Origin: CAZVJA01 sp964626885
Lineage (GTDB): Bacteria; Planctomycetota; Planctomycetia; Planctomycetales; Planctomycetaceae
DNA length: 29,214 nt
Direction of reading: 5' to 3'
NCBI GenBank assembly: GCA_964626885.1
Contig: CAZVJA010000048.1
Coordinates: forward strand, 1 to 29,214
Of this stretch, positions 8,063-16,257 are shown in pieces; position 1 is the stretch's first letter, and every line of letters begins with the position of its first letter. The notes beneath the pieces are model-generated. The model did no database searches, was not told the origin of the DNA, and worked only from the letters and a program-made list of their open reading frames with translations. A program made the translations under genes and the position numbers.

Positions 8063-8163
8063 GAAACGCGTCTTTCTGTATTCTTGTGCGCGATGAAATA
8101 AGAAAGGACTGAGGCGAGCGCCCGTAGCCGGGCCGGCGAATCTTTAGCGAGAATACACTCGAC

Positions 8164-8628
8164 TTACGGGGCAATGAATTCGTGTTCCCCTTCCCGAACC
8201 GTCAGAACCGGGCAGGGTGCTTTGCGGATGACTTTTTCTGCGACGGATCCGAGCAGAGCATGTGCGACCGCACCGCGGCCGTGCGTACCGATAATGAGCA
8301 AGTCGGCTTTTTCCGAACGGGCCAGCTTGACGATCTCGACAAAGGGAGTTCCGGCAACGATCGTCAAGGTGGCATCCTTCAACCCGGCTGCACTCTTCGC
8401 TTTTTGAGCAGCCTCTTCCGCCGCGGTCCGTTGCAATTCCTCGTAGTTCGCCGGGAAATACCCTTCACCCGTCGGTGGAAGGTGCGACAACGCATCGGCC
8501 TTGGCAATGACGTGACACAGCATGACTTTCGCGCCAAACGCCTTCGAGAGTTCCGCCGCGTACTTCAGCACGATCTCGGAGTGCGGACTGAAGTCCACCG
8601 CTGCAATAATTTTTTTCAGTTCGATCAT
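8164..8628 (-). CDS. Universal stress protein, UspA family
   Basis: 154 aa from the ATG at 8628, preferred over an upstream start because AGGA lies 8-9 nt before it and the protein then begins with the usual beta strand (MIELKKIIAAVDFS). The C-terminal GTHG, nine residues, then GS (114-128) is the G-2x-G-9x-G(S/T) nucleotide-binding motif of ATP-binding Usp proteins, followed by the usual CPVLTV strand. A soluble cytoplasmic dimer is expected, acting in stress or energy-state response. It stands alone, 101 nt upstream of the Nramp-like gene on the same strand and divergent from the giant gene at 8906. Confidence 0.93.
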   Translation of the reverse strand: MIELKKIIAAVDFSPHSEIVLKYAAELSKAFGAKVMLCHVIAKADALSHLPPTGEGYFPANYEELQRTAAEEAAQKAKSAAGLKDATLTIVAGTPFVEIVKLARSEKADLLIIGTHGRGAVAHALLGSVAEKVIRKAPCPVLTVREGEHEFIAP

Positions 8629-8905
8629 AACGTATATCCTGTACTGTAAGTCTAATGACTCGTTCGTCGGTTTCATGCTTCGGGGGTGTGTACCAGCACC
8701 CACCGACGACATTTTGATCTGTCACGAAGAGCCATATTCAGAGTTATAGGCTCTCAGGAATACCCCGCGGATTCTCCCGTCCTTTTTGACAGACCCCGGC
8801 TTGAAGGTCAAACACCAAATGAAGATTCTTCCGGCAGATTGAGAACACCCACTCCACTTGGCAGCGAACCTTTCCAAATTCCCACTCAGTTGTTCTACTG
8901 ACGGA

Positions 8906-11900
8906 ATGACAAGGAAGAGCAATTTCGGAAAAACTCCACAGGCTACCGCCGACGAGGGAATATTACGGGAAATCCTGGGCTACCTAAATTTCTCAAACGG
9001 TAAGCCCGACCCTTCCTTCCAGCGAAATCTCAACCAACTTTATTCATCGTTGGGGGGTGAGCCGGCGAGTTCCGCAGTACGAGACCTGCTTGTCGATCAA
9101 CTTTGTACTTTGCGGCAATCAGGAGCCGCTTTCCAAGATTCCCAGCAAGCCGAAGCGATTATCAAGCTCACCTTCGACGAGATACTCCCCGCCTACTGGC
9201 GGCATCATGCCGACTTGCTGTTCTCAATTCGTCCACAGGACGTACCGCAGGCATTTTTTACGGCCCGAGTGTTTGAAGCGGCCCTCGAACAAGGTGGGCC
9301 GTGGGATGACATTGAAAGGGTCGTCTCGGGAACGATCACACGGTTAAACGACTTCGTGGGATACCGGCCGGTTGCCGTTCTCGAAAACGATCGTCGCATG
9401 GAGCCGTATCCTCACGAGCGATTCCGACCAATCCCGCTCTACCTGGAGGGGGTGGGAGTCGCCTGTGGTCGCTACCAGGCATTAATCGAGCGGACGATCG
9501 AATTCTTCCGCAACACTCCGGATGAAGTGCTGCAAGCATCGTACTTCGATCTCGATCTGCTGCAGGAGTTGGCACTCGACATCCGCGCGCACGACCACAC
9601 TCACCCTGTCACCAAACGAACGAACTATACCTTCGGAGAATGGGATCCGCATCAAATTGACCTTCACGGACGTTACCGGAGATTCGTCATCCGGAAGATC
9701 ATTGTCGATGCCCTGCTCGATTGGATGAATTCCGCGCGCAATGTTGACCGTGAAGAATTACTGTACGATGCGTCGGCTGTCCTCTGCGGTACAATGTTGA
9801 TGGCTTCCTCCATTTCCGGTTCCGGCCCTGATACGCACGACTCGTCGGTTTCGCTGACGTCACTGTTGCCGAAAGTCGCCCGCCAGCGCGATGCCTTTTA
9901 CGAGCGTTTGCTTGAGGAGGCCCAAGGGCCGCGCGCGAAGCGGTTGTTACGCGAAGCCAAGCTGACGCAGCAGCCGTTTGGGCACGTCAGGCAGCATCTG
10001 AATATTCTGCTGGCCGGATACGGCGCGCGTCAGGTACAGCATCGCCATCTTGCGCAGCTCTTCGCCCGTATCGGCAACAGCGACGCCGCGCGGGATGAGG
10101 CGGCGATCATTCCGTCTTCTGCCGCTCGATTTGAGACCGAAATTCGCTGGAGGGTCAAATCGGCTCACCGAGATCTTGAGCATGGAGAATTGAACGACGG
10201 CGTCGGGCTGTTGCGCGAAGCGGTCGATCATCTGCGGCGGGGAATTGATTGCGGTGCCTTTGTCGATCCCTGGAATATCCTCGGGTTTCAAGGACATTTT
10301 CCGCTGTTCTCCTGCCGCGAAGACAGCATCCCCGACCAGCGCGTGCTGGTGCTGCTCGAAATGATGGAGCAACTGTTCGGTCTGTTCTCGCATGCGCTCA
10401 GCGAGGCCGCATCCCAAAGTCAGGCGGAAATGATCTCTCGTCTTTCCAGCGAGTTTCATCAATTGGCCGAATGGTGGGATCGCTTCGCGACGTCGGCCGT
10501 CGAGGACCTGCCGCAGGTCTCGGGACGCGAGAGTTGGGAATCGGGCACGCGCGTCGCGCGGACGCTGCTGGAGTGGCGATCGGCGGGTGAAGCTTCGGGC
10601 GACATATCATTCTGGAGGTCGCATGTCGGTGAGTTCGAATCGGCCAAGGCCTATGCCCAGGTCGTCGATGCTCTGATTCGGAAGCAGGACCATGTCGCGG
10701 CCATGGGACTCCTCATTCAGTGGCTGAGCCGCGCGGAAGATGTTGGTCTCGAGTCCGGTCCGTATTCCGTGCATGCCCTGCTGCTCCGCTGGATGTCGCT
10801 GGTCACTTCCGGCACGGTCGCCGACCAGAATCCCGCAGCGACCTGGACCGTCATCCGAAAGCTGTTTGATTATCTCGAAGCCAATGCCGGCTCATTCTGG
10901 AAAGTCCCGACGTTCGAGCAAGCCCTCGGAGGAGTGGAGGCGTTCGCCGATCCCGAGATGGGGGAATTCGACGTGGAGGAAAATGAGCCGGCGTTCGAGG
11001 GAGATGATCTCGAAGAGGATGAAGAGAGCGAATCGAACCTGTATGAAGCCGCCTACGAAGATGTCACGTTTCACGACAGCGCACGGGACGGCCACGCCGA
11101 CGACACGATCGACGGCGCGGATGCCTATGGAAATACGGAAATGGAATTCGTAGCGCGATCTCTTGAACCGCGCATGCGATTCTTCGACACACTCGCTCGC
11201 CTTTGGCAGACGGCAGCGACGTTCCTCACGGTTCGTCTAGGAAATCCTTCGAGCAATACCGACACGGCCCCCTTCGATGCGCCGCGGGACGGCTTCGGAG
11301 ATTCCGACGCATTTGACACACTCGCCGCTTGGCAGAATCGAGCAAACGAAATCGAACAAGACCTGTTCCAGCTCTGTGCGTCGCTCGCACGGTACGATTT
11401 GGCCCCCCCTTCCGGCGACCACGATTCGAATGTCGATTTCGATCTCCAGCAGCAGACAAAACTGTACCTGCTCCACTCGACATTGACGACACAGGTCCGA
11501 ATGCGGCGTGCCGAACGATTTCTGCGGTGCTGCCTCCCTTCCGGCCGGGCGGAAGCGGATCTGGATCAGGACGAGGTCCGCGTCGTACGCGTTTATCGAG
11601 GAATTCTTGCGGGTGATGTTGCCGCCGTTCGACGAACATTGCCGGACCTGGTCAGCAGTCTTGCTCGCAGCCCGTTGCTGTATGTCGCGTTCGAACACGG
11701 CGGCCGACCCGAATCCATGCGCGAAGTCCGCATGCGGCAATCGGTGATTCGTTTTCTGCTCACGCATCTTCCTCGGCTCGGGTTCTTGAGAGAAACCTGG
11801 GATCTCTTGCAGACCGCCTACCGCATGGAGCGCGAATCTCGCCCCGACGGACTCGCCGTCACCGAATTCGATCAACTCTTCCGCACGGCACTCCAAAATA

Positions 11901-13168
11901 CGCTCCGCTGCGTCGTTCGGTCGTCGAGCCACTGGACCTCGAGTGGAAAGGGAGGAGAACGATCAACACTTCGCCGTCGGAGCATCCGGCGAGTCATTCG
12001 CGCTCCACGCCGCGGAATCTCCCCCAGCGTTCCCATGCGAAGCCTGGTGTTTCGTGCGGCACGCGGAACGGGTCGTTCGCCCGCGTGGCCGATTCCGGGC
12101 CGACGGCGAAGATCTCCCGAACCGGAAGTCGGAAAGCAGATCGTTCGGCCGATTTCGAACTACAGTCTTCGCCGCGAGACCCGGCAGTCGATGCAAGCCC
12201 GCGATCAACTATTAATCGACGTCATGAATGAAATCATCGAGCATTATCTGGCGCTGTGGTTGAAACATAGCCGGACGATGCGGCTCTCCAGCATTGAGGA
12301 ATTGAACCAGCCCGCCGTCTGGCGTGACGTGAGGAAATTCATCGAGCGGTACGGCGCCGAGCTGCTGCATGCACGTATGCTGACCCTGGGAAACATTCGG
12401 TCGATATTACACAACGGCGTCGAGAGATTTCTCGACTATCTCGAAGAAAACCGAGACCCGCTGCATCCCATGCAGTTGATCGACGATCTGGATGAGGGAA
12501 CGCTCGACGCCGACCATGCGGCCACCTGTCTGGAGATCATTTACGAGTCGCTGATCGATAAATTCGACCGCTTCGTCGAGTACAACACGACAACCACACA
12601 GTCCGACTATGGCGAAATGATCCACAGTCTGTTCGACTTTTTGCGAGCCGAATCGGCATATGAGCGCGACGCCTGGAATCTGTTTCCGGTTCAAATCGCC
12701 CACGAAGCGCTGACCGAGTCCGGACGAAACGAGGCCGCGCTCATCTGGGAATCGCTGCTGGCCTCCCGCTCCGCGGAATTGGCCGACAAGCATCTGAAAG
12801 CACTCGCACGGTTGGAAAAAAAATACGGCATGCGACTGCCGTCAATCTCGGACCACATCAGCGAGCGGTTCGTCAAGCCGATGGCGGTCAACCGCATGAC
12901 AGCACTCGTCCCCTCCGCCATGGAAGACGCCCGGCAGGGACGACCTTCTACTTCGTTTGCCCTTCTGCGGGACGAAATCCGGGCCTATCTGGATTCCACC
13001 GCGGGATCGAGCATCGATGTTCCGGTCTGGCTAAGGAGCCTAGAACGAGCCGTTGATAATTCCGATCTGCCATCGCCAAACACGGAGAATGGCGACCCCT
13101 CTCCCATCAACCCGCCAATCCTGCTCTCCTGGAATCAAACCCGGCGACAACTTCGAGGATGGGAATAG
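8906..13168 (+). CDS. Giant protein of unknown function
   Basis: About 1420 aa from the ATG at 8906; a TTG at 8858 in the same frame is an alternative, and neither has a clear ribosome binding site. I do not recognise a family. No signal peptide or convincing membrane helix is visible. The protein is mostly helical, rich in Leu, Arg, Asp and Glu, with a very acidic low-complexity section around residues 680-735 (EEDEESESN, followed by repeated Asp/Glu). From about 11905 to 12190 (residues roughly 1000-1095) the translation becomes Arg/Ser/Pro-rich and unlike the rest. The minus-one frame is open over the same stretch and joins upstream more naturally (VVEPLDLEW), which suggests two compensating frameshifts. 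Downstream (ARDQLLIDVMNEI onward) the original frame is clearly right again. Likely a large cytoplasmic scaffold or helical-repeat protein; that is inference. Confidence 0.8.
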   Translation: MTRKSNFGKTPQATADEGILREILGYLNFSNGKPDPSFQRNLNQLYSSLGGEPASSAVRDLLVDQLCTLRQSGAAFQDSQQAEAIIKLTFDEILPAYWRHHADLLFSIRPQDVPQAFFTARVFEAALEQGGPWDDIERVVSGTITRLNDFVGYRPVAVLENDRRMEPYPHERFRPIPLYLEGVGVACGRYQALIERTIEFFRNTPDEVLQASYFDLDLLQELALDIRAHDHTHPVTKRTNYTFGEWDPHQIDLHGRYRRFVIRKIIVDALLDWMNSARNVDREELLYDASAVLCGTMLMASSISGSGPDTHDSSVSLTSLLPKVARQRDAFYERLLEEAQGPRAKRLLREAKLTQQPFGHVRQHLNILLAGYGARQVQHRHLAQLFARIGNSDAARDEAAIIPSSAARFETEIRWRVKSAHRDLEHGELNDGVGLLREAVDHLRRGIDCGAFVDPWNILGFQGHFPLFSCREDSIPDQRVLVLLEMMEQLFGLFSHALSEAASQSQAEMISRLSSEFHQLAEWWDRFATSAVEDLPQVSGRESWESGTRVARTLLEWRSAGEASGDISFWRSHVGEFESAKAYAQVVDALIRKQDHVAAMGLLIQWLSRAEDVGLESGPYSVHALLLRWMSLVTSGTVADQNPAATWTVIRKLFDYLEANAGSFWKVPTFEQALGGVEAFADPEMGEFDVEENEPAFEGDDLEEDEESESNLYEAAYEDVTFHDSARDGHADDTIDGADAYGNTEMEFVARSLEPRMRFFDTLARLWQTAATFLTVRLGNPSSNTDTAPFDAPRDGFGDSDAFDTLAAWQNRANEIEQDLFQLCASLARYDLAPPSGDHDSNVDFDLQQQTKLYLLHSTLTTQVRMRRAERFLRCCLPSGRAEADLDQDEVRVVRVYRGILAGDVAAVRRTLPDLVSSLARSPLLYVAFEHGGRPESMREVRMRQSVIRFLLTHLPRLGFLRETWDLLQTAYRMERESRPDGLAVTEFDQLFRTALQNTLRCVVRSSSHWTSSGKGGERSTLRRRSIRRVIRAPRRGISPSVPMRSLVFRAARGTGRSPAWPIPGRRRRSPEPEVGKQIVRPISNYSLRRETRQSMQARDQLLIDVMNEIIEHYLALWLKHSRTMRLSSIEELNQPAVWRDVRKFIERYGAELLHARMLTLGNIRSILHNGVERFLDYLEENRDPLHPMQLIDDLDEGTLDADHAATCLEIIYESLIDKFDRFVEYNTTTTQSDYGEMIHSLFDFLRAESAYERDAWNLFPVQIAHEALTESGRNEAALIWESLLASRSAELADKHLKALARLEKKYGMRLPSISDHISERFVKPMAVNRMTALVPSAMEDARQGRPSTSFALLRDEIRAYLDSTAGSSIDVPVWLRSLERAVDNSDLPSPNTENGDPSPINPPILLSWNQTRRQLRGWE

Positions 13169-13524
13169 GCGATCGCTCACCCTTCACATCCGTTTGACGT
13201 CCTACCCCCCCCCGATTGCAAGCTGTTCCCCGACTCCTTTGGAATGGTGCGTGTCCGACACGCTGCCGGACCGACACGAGTATCGATCGGAGCACGATCC
13301 CCTGACACAACTGCCATGGAAGCCGCAGGTTACGCCATTTACCCGGCAAAGCTTCCCCAATCGGTGCTCTTGACGCTTGGCACGGGCTGGTTTATCCTGA
13401 GAATCGCATCAACAGGTGTCGAATTGTTGTGGGCGATGCCGATGGAGATCCTGTAAGGAAGCGTCGCGCTGGTTGTCCGCAATGAATCGAGCCGCTTGGG
13501 TTTGCGCGAAAGGACGGCACTCCG
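13169..13524. other. 356-nt intergenic region upstream of DUF1501
   Basis: No gene is visible. It contains a run of nine C at 13205-13213 and, near its 3' end, a sigma70-like promoter candidate (listed separately). The DUF1501 start follows about 125 nt after that promoter. Confidence 0.6.
13370..13398 (+). promoter_or_regulatory. Sigma70-type promoter candidate for DUF1501 gene
   Basis: TTGACG (13370-13375) and TATCCT (13393-13398) are separated by exactly 17 nt, matching 5/6 and 4/6 of the consensus boxes. It points toward the DUF1501 gene and would give a leader of about 120 nt. Confidence 0.5.
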
Positions 13525-14874
13525 ATGCTGACAATTCTCGGACCGAAACAACATTACTGTGACGGACTCTCCCGCCGTAGCTTTCTGAAAATCGGCGGAT
13601 TGGCGATGGGTGCTGTTGGCGGGGTCGGCCTGCCAAATCTCCTCCGCGCCGAATCAGTCGCTCCGTCCGGAAAACGGCATAAGTCGGTCATTCACGTTTT
13701 CCTGGCCGGTGGTCCTCCTCACCAGGATATGTGGGAAATCAAGACCGAGGCCCCGCGGGAGATTCGGGGCGAATTCAGCCCCATCGACACCAAAGTGCCG
13801 GGCATTCAAATCGGCGAATGCTTCCCCAAAATCGCAGCGATGATGGATAAGTTCGTCGCCATTCGCTCGGTCGTCGGCTGCGAGGGAGGCCACGACGGAT
13901 TCCAGTGTTTGACCGGTTGGCGGCGTCGCGACAACGCTTCCATCGGGGGTCGCCCGAGCATCGGATCGGTCCTTGCGAAGCTTAAAGGACCGGTTGATCC
14001 CGCCATTCCGCCATCAGTCGCGCTTGCGGCCCGCACCAGCCACGTTCCGTGGTCAGAACCAGGCCCTTCGGGCTTCCTCGGCGCGGCGTACCAACCCTTC
14101 AAGCCCAATGGGGACGGGATGGACGACCTGAAACTCAACGGAATCACTCTCGACCGCCTGCAGGATCGCAAGAGCCTGCTCCGCGGACTCGACGGCCTCA
14201 AGCGTGAAGTCGATGCCAGCGGAATGCTCAATGGAGTCGATGCATTTACCGAGGCGGCATTCGGCGTGCTTACCTCCAGCAAACTTGTTGAAGCTCTCGA
14301 CCTCAGCAAGGAAGACCCGAAGATCGTCGCCCGATACGGCGACGGAAAGCCGTACCAGTACCAGTACGACGGCGCGCCAACCGTGAATGATCATCTGCTG
14401 ATCGCCCGCCGTCTGGTCGAAGCCGGGGTCCGTTCGGTTTCGCTTTCCTTCGGTCGGTGGGACAGCCATGGCGCGAACTTCGATTTAGTCCGCGATCATG
14501 GACCGAAGCTTGATCAAGCTGTCACGGCGCTCGTGCAGGATCTCGATGAACGGGGCATGCTCGATGACGTGACGGTCGTTGTGTGGGGAGAATTCGGCCG
14601 CACGCCGCGGATCAACGAAGGAGCCGGACGAGACCATTGGCCGCGCGTCAGTTGTGCGCTGTTGGCCGGCGGCGGTATGCGAACCGGACAGGCCATCGGC
14701 TCGACGAACCGGCTCGGCGAATATGCGCTCACCAGGCCGGTGCATGTGCAGGAAGTCGTCTCCACGATCTACCACAACCTGGGGATCGACGTGGAGCACA
14801 CGACCATCGCCGACCCCACCGGACGCCCGCAGTTCCTTGTGGAAATCCGCGAGCCGATCCGCGAATTGGTCTAA
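13525..14874 (+). CDS. DUF1501 family protein, Tat-exported
   Basis: 449 aa. The N-terminus has a twin-arginine signal (SRRSFLK at 16-22, then a Gly/Ala-rich hydrophobic stretch to about 40). The body matches DUF1501, a planctomycete-abundant family related to the alkaline phosphatase/sulfatase fold: FLAGGPPHQDMWE near the start, EGGHDGFQCLTGW, the central GRWDSHG and the late VVWGEFGRTP segment. Length is typical. These proteins are often encoded beside DUF1549/DUF1553 cytochrome-type proteins; that partner is absent here, so this is a solitary copy. AAGGA lies about 11 nt before the ATG. Substrate and activity are not established for the family. Confidence 0.93.
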   Translation: MLTILGPKQHYCDGLSRRSFLKIGGLAMGAVGGVGLPNLLRAESVAPSGKRHKSVIHVFLAGGPPHQDMWEIKTEAPREIRGEFSPIDTKVPGIQIGECFPKIAAMMDKFVAIRSVVGCEGGHDGFQCLTGWRRRDNASIGGRPSIGSVLAKLKGPVDPAIPPSVALAARTSHVPWSEPGPSGFLGAAYQPFKPNGDGMDDLKLNGITLDRLQDRKSLLRGLDGLKREVDASGMLNGVDAFTEAAFGVLTSSKLVEALDLSKEDPKIVARYGDGKPYQYQYDGAPTVNDHLLIARRLVEAGVRSVSLSFGRWDSHGANFDLVRDHGPKLDQAVTALVQDLDERGMLDDVTVVVWGEFGRTPRINEGAGRDHWPRVSCALLAGGGMRTGQAIGSTNRLGEYALTRPVHVQEVVSTIYHNLGIDVEHTTIADPTGRPQFLVEIREPIRELV

Positions 14875-14991
14875 GAACCGGCCGCGCTGGCAGTCGTCAG
14901 GTTCCGACGTACACTGGCCGTGAGTCCGCCGGTCCCTTGTCGATCCGTCCTGTTCTTTCGCGCGCATCTCTCACAGCCGCGCGGCTCTCAT

Positions 14992-15942
14992 TTACTCGGG
15001 GAGTTTGTCGAGCAGTTCCAATTTGACGTGCTGCTCCTGGTCTGATTTCAACGGAATCAGCTTTCCTCCGGCATCGATATTCATATCCCCAGAGAGCTTA
15101 TAGGTGCTGTCCAGCGAGACAATCTGTCCCTTTTCCGGGTCGAAATGAATGATGCCGGACGACTGATCGATTTTCATCTTTCCTTTCACTTTCGCGCCGC
15201 CGTTCACAAGATCGACGTCGAACGCCAGATCGTGCGTCATGCGAATCCGCACCGTTTTTCGCCCTGCCACCGTGTCCGGGCTTTCGTAGGTAAATCTTCG
15301 CGTGCCGTCCGCTTTGCCAATATTTGGAATCTCCAATTGATACTTAGCTTCCCAGGTGTCCCCCGGCTTAACCGGCTTCTCGCTGAACACAACGAACATT
15401 TCGGCGAGCGACATTTCCGTCGACTTCTCATTCCCTCCACCAGTCAACTGGACCGCGATCGGATTCTCTTTCAACACGTCTTGCAGCAATTCCTTCAAAC
15501 CTTCGGTCGCTGAGATTTCGCCGCGCGGCGACATTGTGAATGTGATGGCAGCGTTCTTGAGACGCTCATAGACCGGATTCAAGGCATTGCTTAGCACGCC
15601 ACCTTCGTCCCGTTTATCCGACTTCGAATCAAACTGATACTCTCCCACCGGCCCAAGCTTGATGTTCACCTGGAGCTGCTTTGACTCACTGCGAACGCGA
15701 AACCCCCCGTTGTCATCGAGCTTATCGAGACTTCGTTGAACAATCTCGCGGTGTGAGAACTCGTTCTCCACCGGGCCCCCCCCGACAAGTTGCGTCTGTT
15801 TGACAGACGTCTCGATGCGATAAACGAGCGGATGGTCGTTTGCCATTTTGTAGTGAAGCTGAATCTCCTCGGCTGCCTGGGCGGGGGGAGAAAGAAGCAA
15901 CAGCGTTACCAACAGGCTTGATCCGGCGATGAGACGTGACAT
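14992..15942 (-). CDS. Exported DUF6263-like protein
   Basis: 316 aa with a clear Sec signal peptide (hydrophobic 6-22, cleavage near PAQAAEE). The mature part is rich in beta strands and holds the KPVKPGDTWE motif seen in DUF6263-type planctomycete proteins, plus a late KGQIVSLDSTYKLSG segment. AAGGGG lies about 6 nt before the ATG, which fixes the start. Probably periplasmic, of unknown role. It is transcribed convergently with the DUF1501 gene (117 nt between stops). Confidence 0.75.
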   Translation of the reverse strand: MSRLIAGSSLLVTLLLLSPPAQAAEEIQLHYKMANDHPLVYRIETSVKQTQLVGGGPVENEFSHREIVQRSLDKLDDNGGFRVRSESKQLQVNIKLGPVGEYQFDSKSDKRDEGGVLSNALNPVYERLKNAAITFTMSPRGEISATEGLKELLQDVLKENPIAVQLTGGGNEKSTEMSLAEMFVVFSEKPVKPGDTWEAKYQLEIPNIGKADGTRRFTYESPDTVAGRKTVRIRMTHDLAFDVDLVNGGAKVKGKMKIDQSSGIIHFDPEKGQIVSLDSTYKLSGDMNIDAGGKLIPLKSDQEQHVKLELLDKLPE

Positions 15943-15993
15943 GTCCAGCCCCTTGTTTTCGAGTTATCGATAGATTCCGGCCTCGCCCTGAAT

Positions 15994-16007
15994 GCTAATA
16001 GATTAGC
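15994..16007. promoter_or_regulatory. Possible operator-like inverted repeat
   Basis: GCTAAT and ATTAGC flank a 2-nt spacer, 52-65 nt upstream of the start codon of the DUF6263-like gene. The symmetry and position would suit a regulator-binding site, but a single short palindrome is weak evidence. Confidence 0.25.
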
Positions 16008-16142
16008 CAGCAAGCATTTGCGCCGCAATCGGCTGCCGATATCCAGGCACACAGCCGAACGTGGGAGCTTGCTAGAGCATTACTCGGCCACACGGGTGAC
16101 GGCATCCCCGTTGACGAGACAACGCTGCGATCGCGATCCGGG

Positions 16143-16167
16143 CTCATTTTTCTTCAGAAAAAATGAG
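16143..16167 (-). terminator. AT-rich hairpin downstream of the redoxin gene
   Basis: CTCATTTTTCT and AGAAAAAATGAG can pair around a short loop with one bulge. It lies about 90 nt past the stop of the minus-strand redoxin gene. It lacks a GC-rich stem, so termination is uncertain. Confidence 0.25.
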
Positions 16168-16257
16168 AAGGCGCACAAATGTCGGCGAAATCCATCGCCT
16201 CGGAAACGGCCTTACGATGGACCACGACTTCGCGACGGCCGACTGTCTGAAACTCTT

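Larger units (their letters stand above)
15943..16257. other. 315-nt intergenic region
   Basis: No gene is visible. It holds an AT-rich imperfect hairpin (16143-16167) and a small inverted repeat (15994-16007), both listed separately. Confidence 0.5.

Noticed and set aside
8786..8791. Perfect TTGACA upstream of the giant gene
   Set aside because: No acceptable -10 box at 16-18 nt downstream.
13169..13176. GCGATCGC octamer (also near 16129)
   Set aside because: Same as the cyanobacterial HIP1 octamer, but only two copies were noticed, which is not remarkable in GC-rich DNA.
14975..14986. 12-nt palindrome AGCCGCGCGGCT between convergent genes
   Set aside because: Could form only a 4-bp stem with a loop and lacks a T-tract; not a supportable terminator.
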